Shown piece by piece: positions 44,599 to 54,881 of a stretch of DNA of 64,000 nucleotides (positions are counted from its first letter, which is position 1; each line of letters opens with the position of its first letter). The notes below the pieces were generated by a model. That model worked only from the letters and a program-made list of their open reading frames with translations. It did no database searches and was not told the DNA's origin. The stretch lies in contig NZ_BMTT01000005.1 in the NCBI RefSeq assembly GCF_014649815.1, positions 186,001 to 250,000 on the forward strand. Direction: 5' to 3'. The position numbers and the translations under genes were made by a program. Source of the stretch: Streptomyces mutabilis. Its GTDB lineage: Bacteria > Actinomycetota > Actinomycetes > Streptomycetales > Streptomycetaceae.

Positions 44599-46605
44599 TC
44601 AGCGTGCGACGCGGGGGATGCGCCTCTCCCAGGTGCGCCGGAAGACAACCTCCACGCCGTCGTGGCACACCACCTCGTTCGACGCGACGAAGTCCTCGGC
44701 GTCGCAGGTGATCTCCGACCGGGTCTCGACCCTTACGTCCCACGCACGCTCCGGCCGGCGCAGTCGCACGGTCCAGTCGGACCTGGCCCGTGCCGACAGG
44801 GGGTCGTCCTCCCTGATCGTGTAGGTCTCCAGGGCGTCCTCGGTGAACTCCAGGCCGTCCGGGTACACGCGGGTCCCTCCGTAGCGCGGATCCACCTCCA
44901 GGCGCCATTCGCCCTTGGCCACGTCGCGCACCACCCGCCGCTCCGGGCGTTCCTCCCCCGCGTTCGGCGGTGCGGTGACGCGCAGCGGCTCGGACTGCTC
45001 GGGGGGCTCGAAACGGATGCCGGCGTCCTCGGGGTGTTCCCCGCCGTCGCGCACCGGCAGCACGAGCGCGGAGCCGGCCGGTTCCAGGACGAAGCCGTCG
45101 TCGGAGCCCGCCTGCGGCCAGATCCACGGCCAGTAGGCGGAGGAGACGGCGAGACGGATGCGGTGCCCGGCGGGGAAGGTGTGCCCGATGCCGTTGAGTC
45201 GGAAGGTCACCGTCTCCGTGGCCCCGGGAGTCCAGGGCACGTTCCGGTCCCGGCCCTGACGGGCCGAGAGGTTGAGCGCGCCGCGGGTCACGAGGGTCGA
45301 CGAGCCGTCCGGAGCCACGTCGCACAGCCGGGCGACGACCTGCCCGTACGGCACGTCCATCCGGAGGCGCAGGGTCACCTCGGGGCGGCCCAGGATCTCG
45401 ACGGGCCCGTCGGCGACGGGGAACTCGAAGCACACCGAGCGGGCGTCCTCCTCCCGCTGGTCGGGCGGCAGGTCGGCATCGTTGCCGAAGGGGAAGAAGC
45501 GGCCGGCGTCGACGCCGGTGTGCTGGGGCGACCGTACGACGACCGGTTCACCGCCGAGGGCGTGGGGCGTCGGGGTGATGTACGGGGAGGGCCACGCGGG
45601 GTCGCCGACCCAGCGGCCCGGCAGTTCGGGGTAGACGGTGGCCGGGCGGTGCGAATCGCTGATCCAGGAGCGGAGCAGGGGTTCCTCCATGACGCCGGTG
45701 TCCCGGCCCTTGAGGTGGTGGTCCCACCAGCGCAGCGTCTCCTGCAGGAAGCCGATGGGCGGGCCCGGCGGCAGCCCGCGGTCCGGGTACTGGTGCGACC
45801 AGGGCCCGATCAGTCCGCGCACCCGGTCGTCCGGCAGGTGCTCCACGAGCCGGAGCACGGTGTCGCGGTACGGGTCGTGCCAGCCGCCGACGGCGAGGAC
45901 GGCGGCGTCGATCGCGGAGTAGTCCTCGCAGACGCTGCCGTGCTTCCAGTAGTCGTCGCGGAGCTGGTGGGACAGCCAGGTGTGGATGAACGGGGCGACC
46001 GTCTCCAGCCGCCGCAGCCACATCTCCCGCCACTCGTCCCCGGCGTGCTCCGGGTCCGGCGGACGGCAGACGAAGGCGAGCATGGTGGCGGCCCAGGCGT
46101 GCATGTCCACCCCGAGCACCGAGCCGCCCATGTAGTGCACGTCGTTGTCGTACCGGTCGTCCGCGGAGCAGACGGTGACGACGGCCTTCAGCGGTTGGGC
46201 GGCGAGCGCGGCCACCTGGAGCGAGTTGAAGCCGCCCCAAGAGATGCCGAACATGCCGACGTTGCCGTTGCACCACGGCTGCGCGGCCAGCCACTCGACG
46301 ACCGCGACGCCGTCGGCCAGTTCGGTGGCGTCGTACTCGTCGCCGGGCATGCCCTCACTGTTGCCGTGCCCGCGCACGTCGACTCGGACGGAGGCGTAGC
46401 CGTGGCCCGCGTACCAGGGGTGGCGCTGGCTGTCCCGGGGCGCGGTCCAGTCGCTGAGGCGGTACGGCAGGTACTCCAGCAGGGCGGGAACCGGCTCGTC
46501 GGTGACCGGCCGCCAGACGCGTGCGTAGAGGCGGGTGCCGTCCGGCAGGGGGATGCGGATGTCGTACTGGGTCGTCTCGTAGGGGAAGTCGGTGCGGATG
46601 CGCAT
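44599..46605 (-). CDS. CocE/NonD family hydrolase (second copy)
   Basis: A 668-residue paralogue of the hydrolase at 19994-22063. It has strand VRVDVRGHGNSEG, nucleophile in FGISWGGFNS, acid in VGGWHDPYRD and histidine in GPWSHQYPDRG. The jelly-roll domain includes VTFRLNGIGHTFPAGHRIRLAVSSAYWPW. There is no signal peptide. ATG 46605 is preferred over the GTG at 46617 because GGAAGG is then at a workable distance. It lies downstream of a POT peptide transporter on the same strand, suggesting that it hydrolyses an imported peptide or acylated amino compound (inference). The catalytic preference (ester or X-Pro amide) is not readable from sequence. Confidence 0.87.
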   Translation of the reverse strand: MRIRTDFPYETTQYDIRIPLPDGTRLYARVWRPVTDEPVPALLEYLPYRLSDWTAPRDSQRHPWYAGHGYASVRVDVRGHGNSEGMPGDEYDATELADGVAVVEWLAAQPWCNGNVGMFGISWGGFNSLQVAALAAQPLKAVVTVCSADDRYDNDVHYMGGSVLGVDMHAWAATMLAFVCRPPDPEHAGDEWREMWLRRLETVAPFIHTWLSHQLRDDYWKHGSVCEDYSAIDAAVLAVGGWHDPYRDTVLRLVEHLPDDRVRGLIGPWSHQYPDRGLPPGPPIGFLQETLRWWDHHLKGRDTGVMEEPLLRSWISDSHRPATVYPELPGRWVGDPAWPSPYITPTPHALGGEPVVVRSPQHTGVDAGRFFPFGNDADLPPDQREEDARSVCFEFPVADGPVEILGRPEVTLRLRMDVPYGQVVARLCDVAPDGSSTLVTRGALNLSARQGRDRNVPWTPGATETVTFRLNGIGHTFPAGHRIRLAVSSAYWPWIWPQAGSDDGFVLEPAGSALVLPVRDGGEHPEDAGIRFEPPEQSEPLRVTAPPNAGEERPERRVVRDVAKGEWRLEVDPRYGGTRVYPDGLEFTEDALETYTIREDDPLSARARSDWTVRLRRPERAWDVRVETRSEITCDAEDFVASNEVVCHDGVEVVFRRTWERRIPRVAR

Positions 46606-46633
46606 GGGGAGGTACACCTTCCGGTGCGAGCCG

Positions 46634-46701
46634 GGTGGTCAGTGGTCGGGACGGGCGCGGTGGTCAGTGGTCGGGGCGGGCGTCCGGGGTCAGTGGACGG
46701 G
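46634..46701. repeat. 25-base tandem repeat, nearly three copies
   Basis: The unit GGTGGTCAGTGGTCGGG(A/G)CGGGCG occurs at 46634-46658 and 46659-46683, with a degenerate third copy (GGTCAGTGG at 46688) that overlaps the last codons and stop of the POT transporter gene. It fills the gap between the two co-directional genes and probably arose by slippage from the 3' end of the transporter gene. Confidence 0.8.
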
Positions 46702-48195
46702 GTGCATCGTGCGCCGGAGCCACGGTGCCAGGGCGACGACGGCCAGGCCGAGGACGACGGCGATCGCACCGTTGACGCCGAAGTACGCCGGGTGGGACAC
46801 GTCGTCGTAGATCTTCACCACCTGGGCCTGGATGCCGTTGGCGAGGGCCAGGGAGAGGAACCACAGGGCCATGGTCTGGCTGGCGAACGATTTCGGCGCG
46901 AGCTTGCTGCTGGCCGAGAGTCCGGAGGTCTCCAGGAGAACGTCACCGAGGCCGAGCAGCAGGTAGGAGCCGACGATCCACCACGCGGCCATCCGGTAGT
47001 CGGTGCTCTGGTGGCCGACGGTGGGCACCACCATGAGCAGGAACGACAGTCCGCCGAGGATCACACCGAGCGCGATCTTGTTCGACGCGTGCGGCTGGCG
47101 GCGGCCCATCCGTACCCAGACGGCGGCGACCACGGGCGCCAGCGCCACCTCGAAGGCGCCGAGCGCGGAGGCGTACCAGCTGGAGGGGAAGTCGAACCCG
47201 ACGACGCTGGTGTCCGCGTTCGTCGAGGCGAGCAGCATCATCGTCGAGTACGCCTGGAAGAGGATGAAGTTGAACACCACCGAGGCCAGGAAGAGCACGA
47301 TGTAGGGACGCAGCCGCCCGCGTTCCTCCGCCGTGACCCGGGGGCTGGTGAACATGACCCGGAAGTAGACGACCGGCGCGAGGACCGAGACGAGCGTGAG
47401 GACGTCGACGAACCGTCCCATGGTGAGCCAGCCGACGCCCGCCAGGGTGCCGCACAGCGCGGCGAAGACAACGGCCCCGGCGACCGTCAGCCGCACGGCA
47501 CGCCGCATGGCCGCGGGAGCCAGGGCGAACTCGGCGGCGTGCTTGCGGCCGGCGAGGTGTCGCCGCCCGGCGATGTACTGGATCAACCCCAGCGTCATGC
47601 CGAACGCGGCCGCCGAGAAGCCCCAGTGCCAGCCCTGGTGCTCACCGAGCCATCCGGTGATCAGCGGCCCGGCGAACGCGCCGATGTTGATGCCCATGTA
47701 GTACAGCGCGAAGCCCGCGTCACGGCGGTCGTCGTCGGTGCGGTACAGCTTGCCGACCATGGCGGCCACGTTGGGCTTGAGCAGTCCGGTGCCGGCGCTG
47801 ATCAGGCCCAGGCCGACCCAGGTCATGGCGGCGGTCGGCACGGCCATGGAGTAGTGGCCGAGCGCGATGAGGACGCCGCCCCACAGGACCGCCCGGTAGG
47901 AGCCGAGGATGCGGTCGGCGAGCCAGCCGCCGCCCACGGACACGAGGTAGACGAGGGTGCCGTAGGCAGCCGACACGGACGCGGCGGTGCCGGCGTCCAT
48001 CCCCAGGCCCTCGTTGGCCACCGTGTCGGCGAAATACAGGACCAGGATCGCCTGCATGCCCAGGAACGAGAACCGCTCCCAGACCTCCAGGGCGGACAGC
48101 GTGAGCAGGCCCTTGGGTTGTCCGAAGAAGGCGCGGTCGTCCTGAGACGGCGGCTGCTCGTCGGCGGCTGTCACGGGGTGGGCACGCTGCGTCAT
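46690..48195 (-). CDS. POT/PTR family proton-dependent oligopeptide transporter
   Basis: A 501-residue transporter with about 12-14 membrane helices. Family signatures are LEVWERFSFLGMQAILVLYF (the ExxER-type start), GGWLADRILGSYRAVLWGG and the second PTR2 signature GFALYYMGINIGAFAGPLITGWLG. LLLGLGDVLLETSGLSASSKLAPKSFASQTMALWFLSLALANGIQ is typical near the end. It imports di- and tripeptides with protons. Start ATG 48195. The downstream CocE-type hydrolase is separated by an 84-base gap filled with tandem repeats. Confidence 0.92.
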   Translation of the reverse strand: MTQRAHPVTAADEQPPSQDDRAFFGQPKGLLTLSALEVWERFSFLGMQAILVLYFADTVANEGLGMDAGTAASVSAAYGTLVYLVSVGGGWLADRILGSYRAVLWGGVLIALGHYSMAVPTAAMTWVGLGLISAGTGLLKPNVAAMVGKLYRTDDDRRDAGFALYYMGINIGAFAGPLITGWLGEHQGWHWGFSAAAFGMTLGLIQYIAGRRHLAGRKHAAEFALAPAAMRRAVRLTVAGAVVFAALCGTLAGVGWLTMGRFVDVLTLVSVLAPVVYFRVMFTSPRVTAEERGRLRPYIVLFLASVVFNFILFQAYSTMMLLASTNADTSVVGFDFPSSWYASALGAFEVALAPVVAAVWVRMGRRQPHASNKIALGVILGGLSFLLMVVPTVGHQSTDYRMAAWWIVGSYLLLGLGDVLLETSGLSASSKLAPKSFASQTMALWFLSLALANGIQAQVVKIYDDVSHPAYFGVNGAIAVVLGLAVVALAPWLRRTMHPVH

Positions 48196-48551
48196 GGTTC
48201 CTGTCGTCGCTCGATGGGAGGGCTGGACTGCCGTGCGGCGGAGCCGGCTCGCCTGCGGAACGGAACACACGGCACCGTTCCGGGACGCTCTCGGTGACGT
48301 GGCGGGCAACCCCGGGTCGCCGGTCAGGAGATCAGGGATCATGCTCGCTTCGCAACTGCGTACGAGACCTGATGGGAGATTCGGCGGTGTGACCCTCACA
48401 GTCGCCGCACGCGCGGCACCCGGTCGGCAGAGCGCTCGGCGCGGCGTGTGGCGCCGGGATCGCGGCGGCCACCCGGGCGAGCGGGCCGGCGGGCGAGTGT
48501 CAGTGGCGGGTGTCAGGCTGAGAACACACAGGTTCTGCGAAGGGAATCGCC
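48196..48551. other. divergent intergenic region, no gene seen
   Basis: 356 bases between the POT and VOC genes, which are transcribed away from each other. It must hold both promoters, but I cannot point to convincing -35/-10 pairs or operators. Confidence 0.4.
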
Positions 48552-49349
48552 GTGATCACCACTGATTTCGCCTCCGGCTCGCCCTGTTGGCTGGACCTCG
48601 GGGTCCCCGACGTCCCGGCCGCCGCGGCCTTCTACCGCTCGGTGCTGGGCTGGGAGTACGAGCCCATGGGCGCGGGAGAGGGGCCGGAAGGCGGGATGTT
48701 CCGCAAGGACGGCAGGATCGTCGCCGGCCTCGGCACGCTCACCGAGGAGGGCGCTCGCCCGGCCTGGATGATCTACCACTCCGTGGCCGACGCCGATGCC
48801 ACGACCCAGGCCGTGGAGCGCGCCGGCGGCACGGTGCGAGTGGCGCCGATGGACCTCGACGACTGGGGCCGGATGGCACAGTTCAGCGACCCGCTGGGCG
48901 GCCAGTTCGCCGTCTGGCAGCCGGGAGAGATCAAGGGTGTCGAGCTGGTGGACCAGTCGGGTTCGCTGTGCTGGACCGAGCTGTACACGAGCGACGCCGC
49001 GGCGGCCAAGGAGTTCTACGGCGGTGTGTTCGGCTGGCAGTTCGGTGACATGGAGATGCCGGGCGGCGGGGGCACGTACTCGCTCATCACCCCCGCCGGT
49101 CTCCCCGAGGAGCGCATGCACGGCGGCGTCATGCAGCTCAGGGAGCAGGACCTCGCCCTGGCGGGCGGCCGGCCGTACTGGCACCCGGTCTTCGCCGTCA
49201 CCGACTGCGACGCCGCGGTAGCGGCGGTCACCAAAAGCGGCGGCAGTGTGCAGATGGGCCCGGAGGACGCGGAGGGCGTCGGCCGGCTGGCCGTCTGCCT
49301 CGATCCGGCGAACGCGGACTTCGTGGTGCTCCAGCCGAGCGAGAGCTGA
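48552..49349 (+). CDS. two-domain VOC family protein
   Basis: A 265-residue tandem VOC protein. Domain 1 starts SPCWLDLGVPDVPAAAAFYRSVLGWEY and domain 2 starts GSLCWTELYTSDAAAAKEFYGGVFGWQFGD. Each ends in an F-x-V-W/L-Q-P strand (QFAVWQPGE; DFVVLQPSES). This layout matches the Streptomyces hydroxylase-annotated CFP32/27-kDa-antigen-like group; no catalytic role is established. Start GTG 48552 follows AAGGGAA. Confidence 0.88.
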   Translation: MITTDFASGSPCWLDLGVPDVPAAAAFYRSVLGWEYEPMGAGEGPEGGMFRKDGRIVAGLGTLTEEGARPAWMIYHSVADADATTQAVERAGGTVRVAPMDLDDWGRMAQFSDPLGGQFAVWQPGEIKGVELVDQSGSLCWTELYTSDAAAAKEFYGGVFGWQFGDMEMPGGGGTYSLITPAGLPEERMHGGVMQLREQDLALAGGRPYWHPVFAVTDCDAAVAAVTKSGGSVQMGPEDAEGVGRLAVCLDPANADFVVLQPSES

Positions 49350-49415
49350 ACGGACCACTACCGAAGGTCGCCGCCGCCCGAACGCGGTGGCCGCCCCCGC
49401 CGAGGTGCCGAGTCC

Positions 49416-50711
<1,296 letters not shown>

Positions 50712-50879
50712 TCACGCCTCCGTGTCGCATCGGCCCGGGAGACCTACGAGGCCCGCGGTGGTACGGGCGCCGGAGGCTGTCCGCAAGACGGGACGGGTCA
50801 GTCCAGCCCGGGACCATGATTTTCCGCCCCCGCGCCGGTCATGACCGGTACCCGCACGTACTGCAGGAAGGACGGGTCG

Positions 50880-51058
50880 ATGTCAGACCTCATGGTGGAC
50901 TCGTCTCGCTCGACGGCTACGCGTCCGCCGACGGCTGGCCGCGCCTCTGGGGCATGGAGGTACCCGAGTACCTCGCCTGGCTCGACGAGGACTCCGCGAG
51001 CGACGGCACCCCCGGTGCCGGGCGGCCCGTCGAGGACGGTGGGAACGTACTCGAGTAA
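50880..51058 (+). pseudogene. N-terminal fragment of a dihydrofolate-reductase-like (RibD C-terminal) protein
   Basis: ATG 50880 opens MSDLMVD. One base out of frame the sequence continues LVSLDGYASADGWPRLWGMEVPEYLAWLDEDSASDG and stops at 51058. VSLDGYxxAxGWP with ...GPEYLAW is typical of the start of Streptomyces RibD-C/DHFR-fold proteins, normally about 190 residues long. The gene is thus both frameshifted (near 50898) and truncated. The rest of the 50595-51123 gap holds nothing I recognise. Confidence 0.6.
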
Positions 51059-51123
51059 TTGGAGCCGGCCGTCGAACGTGCGGCTCTCGACCAGGTCCAG
51101 GGCGACGTCGGACTAGGGTTCGA

Positions 51124-53241
51124 CTACTCCGGGAGGTGCGCCTCGGGGTCGTCGGGGCGGTGGTCGGGCAGGGCCGAACGGGCGGACGCCTCGTGGTGCA
51201 GCCGCAGGAACTCCAGATGGCGCTCGTACTGGTCGAGGACGTCCGCGATGAGCTGCTCCCTGGTGTAGCCCATCACGTCGTAGCCCTGGTTGCCCTCGGA
51301 CAGCCGGACCTCGAAACGCACATAGGTGTCGTGGGTGCTGACCGAACGGGTCGCGAACCCGGGGGTCGGCGTCTCGACGGGCCAGACCTGGTAGACGAAG
51401 ACGTCGCTCGGCCCGATCGGCACCTGCAGTCCGACGTGCGACAGGCCGTTCTCCTCGCTCACTCCTTCCAGCAGCGCCGCCTCCGCGCCCTGCTCCCGCA
51501 GCTCCGCGGTGACGTCCCGGAAGGCGGGACGGCACACGTCGTCGACGAAGCGGACGGCCGCCCGCCTGCCGGGGAACGTCATGGCCCGCGCCAGCCGTCG
51601 TCGCCAGTTCCGTGTTCCCGGTGGGGGCTGATCGGTGCGCCCGGACAGGGACGCCGGGAGCGAGGTGGTCAGTGCCTCCTCCCGCATACGTTCGGTACGC
51701 AGGGCCAGGTAGAGCCCGATCATGATCAGGAACATGACGACGGAGAACGGCAGGCCCATGATGATGGTGGCGTCGGTCAGTGCCTGCACCCCGCCCACCA
51801 GGAGCATAGCGAGGGTGAGCAGGCCTGTCGTCAGGGCCCAGAAGATGCGCAGCCAGGGTGCCGCGTCCGTCACCGGGGTCGGCAGGTCGGAGCTGAGATT
51901 TCCCATGACGAGTGCGCCGGAGTCCGCGGAGGTGACGTACAGCAGCAGCCCGACGAACGTCGCGAGGCCCGCGCTGAACAACGCACCCGGGTACTGCTCC
52001 AGCAGCCCGTAGAAGCCCTGCTCGGGCAGGGCCATCGCGGTTCGGCCGAAATCGGTGTTCCCGTCCCGCACGACGAACAGCGCGCTGTTGCCGAAGACCG
52101 CCAGGAAGAGACCGGTGAACAGGAACGGAATGATCAGCGTCGCGGCCACGAACTGACGCAGAGTGCGGCCACGGGAGATCCGTGCCAGGAAGAGACCCAC
52201 GAACGGGGCCCAGGCGATCCACCAGGCCCAGAAGAAGAGCGTCCACGCGTTCAGCCACTCGGTGGGCTGGTCGTAGGCGAACGTGTTCAGGGTCATCGCG
52301 GGGAAGCCGCTGACGTAGTCCCCGACGTTCTGCACCAGCGCGTTCAGCAGCCTGAAGGGTTCGCCCACGATCAGGATGTAGAGCATGAGCAGGACGGCGA
52401 GGAGGACGTTGAGCTGGGACATCCGTCGGATGCCCTTGTCGACGCCCGCCACGGCGGACACCGTTGCCATCACCACCGCCACCACGATCAGGCCGATCTG
52501 CGCGGGCAACCCCTCGGGTACGTCGAACAGGACCTTCAAGCCGTAGTTCAGCTGCACCACGCCGATGCCGAGCGACACGGAGATGCCGAACACGGTGCCG
52601 ATGATGGCCGCCAGATCCACGGCGTCGCCGATCCTCCCGTGGATGCGGCGGCCGATGACCGGGTAGAGCGCGGAGCGGATCGCGAGGGGCAGCCGGTACC
52701 GGAAGGCGAAGTAGCCGAGCACCATGCCCATCAGGGCGTACATCGCCCAGCCGGTGATGCCGTAGTGGAACAGTGTCCACACCACCGCCTGACGCGCCGC
52801 CTCGATGGTCTCCGGGGAGCCCTGCGGCGGCGCGAGGTAGTGGCTGACCGGCCCGGCGACGGAGAAGAACATCAGGTCGATGCCGATGCCCGCGGCGAAC
52901 AGCATCGCCGCCCACGCGAAGAGACCGTAGTCCGGCTTGTAGTGCTTCGGGCCCAGCTTGATCGTGCCGTACTTGGACACGCCGATGAAGACGACGAACA
53001 CCAGGTACAGCGTCGCGGCGAGGAAGTAGTACCACCCGAACCAGGACGAGATCTTGTCGACGGCCACGCCGATGGCCGTCTCCGCCCCGGACGGTGTGAC
53101 GATCGCCCATGTCGAGATGGCGAGGATCAACGCGGCCGAACCGAAGAAGACGACGCGCTTGAGCGTGCCCGCGCCCGCCGGACGGGCTTCCTCGGTCGCT
53201 TCCTCCGGTGCCCCTGCGGTGCCCTTGTCGACTCCGGTCAC
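51124..53241 (-). CDS. betT: BCCT family choline/betaine transporter
   Basis: A 705-residue BetT-type transporter. There are twelve membrane helices from about residue 28 to 525. The BCCT tryptophan-rich signature is EWLNAWTLFFWAWWIAWAPFVGLFLARISRGR, and FHYGITGWAMYALMG belongs to the substrate site. A cytoplasmic C-terminal extension of about 170 residues (DVTAELREQGAEAALL, ending in an acidic tail) is typical of osmosensing BetT. The GTG start overlaps the betA-like stop in GTGA. Choline is the likely substrate from context: uptake followed by two oxidations to glycine betaine. Confidence 0.92.
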   Translation of the reverse strand: MTGVDKGTAGAPEEATEEARPAGAGTLKRVVFFGSAALILAISTWAIVTPSGAETAIGVAVDKISSWFGWYYFLAATLYLVFVVFIGVSKYGTIKLGPKHYKPDYGLFAWAAMLFAAGIGIDLMFFSVAGPVSHYLAPPQGSPETIEAARQAVVWTLFHYGITGWAMYALMGMVLGYFAFRYRLPLAIRSALYPVIGRRIHGRIGDAVDLAAIIGTVFGISVSLGIGVVQLNYGLKVLFDVPEGLPAQIGLIVVAVVMATVSAVAGVDKGIRRMSQLNVLLAVLLMLYILIVGEPFRLLNALVQNVGDYVSGFPAMTLNTFAYDQPTEWLNAWTLFFWAWWIAWAPFVGLFLARISRGRTLRQFVAATLIIPFLFTGLFLAVFGNSALFVVRDGNTDFGRTAMALPEQGFYGLLEQYPGALFSAGLATFVGLLLYVTSADSGALVMGNLSSDLPTPVTDAAPWLRIFWALTTGLLTLAMLLVGGVQALTDATIIMGLPFSVVMFLIMIGLYLALRTERMREEALTTSLPASLSGRTDQPPPGTRNWRRRLARAMTFPGRRAAVRFVDDVCRPAFRDVTAELREQGAEAALLEGVSEENGLSHVGLQVPIGPSDVFVYQVWPVETPTPGFATRSVSTHDTYVRFEVRLSEGNQGYDVMGYTREQLIADVLDQYERHLEFLRLHHEASARSALPDHRPDDPEAHLPE

Positions 53242-54803
53242 GACTGCGTCCGGGGCGCGGCGCGGCCGGTGAGCAGGTCGGCGGCGCGTTCGGCGACGAG
53301 CAGTACGGTCACCATGGGGTTGATGGTGGGCATGGACGGGAACACCGACGCGTCCACGATGCGCACGCCGTCCACGCCGCGCAGTCTCAGCTGCGGGTCA
53401 CAGACGGCCGTCGGGTCGTCCGCCGCCCCCATCCGGCAGGTGCCCGCCGGGTGGTAGACGGTGTGCGCGGCACGGCGCCCGTACTCGGAGAGGTCGGCGT
53501 CGGAGGTCACTTCCGGACCGGGTGCCACCTCCCGTAGGAGCCAGCCTCGCAAGGGGTCGGTGGCGGCGACCTCACGGGCGATCCGCAGGCCGTCGACGAT
53601 GGTGCGTTCGTCGTGCCCTTCCGGGTCGGTGAAGTACTGGAAGTCGAGCGCGGGGTGCTCGGCGGGGTTGCTGCTGCGCAGCCACATGCGTCCCACGGAC
53701 CGGGCACGCGGGACGTTCGGCGTCATGCACACTCCGTGTTCCGGAACGGGATGGCCGAGGCGTTCGGTGTTCACGGTGAACGGCACCTGGTAGAAGTGGA
53801 ACATCAGGTCGGGTCGCGGCCGGCCCGCCTCGCGTCGTAGGAACAGGCCGGCGTCGGAGTCCATCGCGGAGTTCGGTGGCAACGGGCCGGCCGTCTCCCA
53901 GACGATCACTGATTCGGGATGGTCCAGCAGGTTCTCGCCAACCCCGGGCAGGTCGGTCCGTACGTCGATGCCCAGGCCGCGCAACTGGTCGGCGGGGCCG
54001 ATGCCGGAGAGCATCAGCAGCCGCGGAGTGTCGATGGCGCCCGCGCACAGGAGCAGTTCGCGTTCCGCGCGCACGGTGGCGGGCAGGCCGTCGGGGCCGC
54101 GGACGGCGACACGGGTCAGCCTCCCCGACGCGTCGGTGAGCAGCCGGTGGGCCCATGTCTCCAGACGGAGTGTGAGGTTGGGACGGTCCAGGACCGGATG
54201 CAGGTAGGCGACGGAGGCGGAGGAGCGCAGATTGCCTTCCGGCTCGTAGGCCAGCGAGAAGAAGCCGACTCCGTCGGCGAAGGGTTCGGCGTTGAAGTCG
54301 TCGACCACCGGGACGCCGAGGGCGCGCGCGGCGGCGGTGACGAAATCCTTCGCGATCGGGTTACGGTCCGCTTCGGCCACCGGCACGATGTTGGTGCGCA
54401 GCCGGTCGCGGTAGGGGAGGACGGTCCGCGGATCCCAGCCGGCGCAGCCCCGGGCCACCCAGTCGTCGAGGTCCTGGGGGAGAGGCATGAAGCTGATCAG
54501 CGTGTTGTGGGAGGAGCAGCCGCCGAGCACGCGGGCACGCGAGTGCAGGATGTGGGAGTTGCCGCGGGGCTGCTCGACGGTCGTGTAGCCGTAGTCGAAC
54601 TCCGAGCCGAGCAGGTTGATCCAGTTGCGCAGACGCAGGATCCGGTCGTCACCGACGTCGCTGGGGCCGCCCTCGACGACGCAGACCCGGCAGTCCGGAT
54701 CCTCGCTCAGGCGTGCGGCGAGTACGCATCCGGCGGTACCGCCGCCGACGATGACGTAGTCGTAGGCGGTCTCCGGACCGTGCGGGGTGGTGGGGGAGGC
54801 CAT
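53238..54803 (-). CDS. betA: GMC oxidoreductase, choline dehydrogenase-like
   Basis: A 521-residue FAD-dependent GMC enzyme. The dinucleotide fold YDYVIVGGGTAGCVLAARL starts near residue 15. HSRARVLGGCSSHNTLISFMP is GMC signature 1, and LLLCAGAIDTPRLLMLSGIGP is signature 2. The active-site His lies in AAHTVYHPAGTCRMG, and the end SVFPSMPTINPMVTVLLVAERAADLL is typical. Between betaine-aldehyde dehydrogenase and BCCT genes it is best read as choline dehydrogenase/oxidase. ATG 54803 has GAAAGG upstream; the TTG at 54821 is less likely. Confidence 0.9.
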   Translation of the reverse strand: MASPTTPHGPETAYDYVIVGGGTAGCVLAARLSEDPDCRVCVVEGGPSDVGDDRILRLRNWINLLGSEFDYGYTTVEQPRGNSHILHSRARVLGGCSSHNTLISFMPLPQDLDDWVARGCAGWDPRTVLPYRDRLRTNIVPVAEADRNPIAKDFVTAAARALGVPVVDDFNAEPFADGVGFFSLAYEPEGNLRSSASVAYLHPVLDRPNLTLRLETWAHRLLTDASGRLTRVAVRGPDGLPATVRAERELLLCAGAIDTPRLLMLSGIGPADQLRGLGIDVRTDLPGVGENLLDHPESVIVWETAGPLPPNSAMDSDAGLFLRREAGRPRPDLMFHFYQVPFTVNTERLGHPVPEHGVCMTPNVPRARSVGRMWLRSSNPAEHPALDFQYFTDPEGHDERTIVDGLRIAREVAATDPLRGWLLREVAPGPEVTSDADLSEYGRRAAHTVYHPAGTCRMGAADDPTAVCDPQLRLRGVDGVRIVDASVFPSMPTINPMVTVLLVAERAADLLTGRAAPRTQS

Positions 54804-54881
54804 CGGATGCCTTTCGTCCAAGCTCGTGCTACGGCGCGTCCGTACCGCTGGGGGCGTGAGGAGGGAGCGGAGGTGCCCGGT

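Noticed and set aside
46634-46701. CRISPR-like repeat
   Set aside because: The copies are directly tandem without spacers, so it is a simple tandem repeat.
44662-48297. 1211-codon plus-strand frame
   Set aside because: It runs antisense through the CocE hydrolase and POT transporter genes and has no recognisable domain despite its length; a typical Streptomyces antisense open frame.
51136-53457. 773-codon plus-strand frame opposite the BCCT gene
   Set aside because: Antisense shadow; the BCCT frame has clear helices and signatures.
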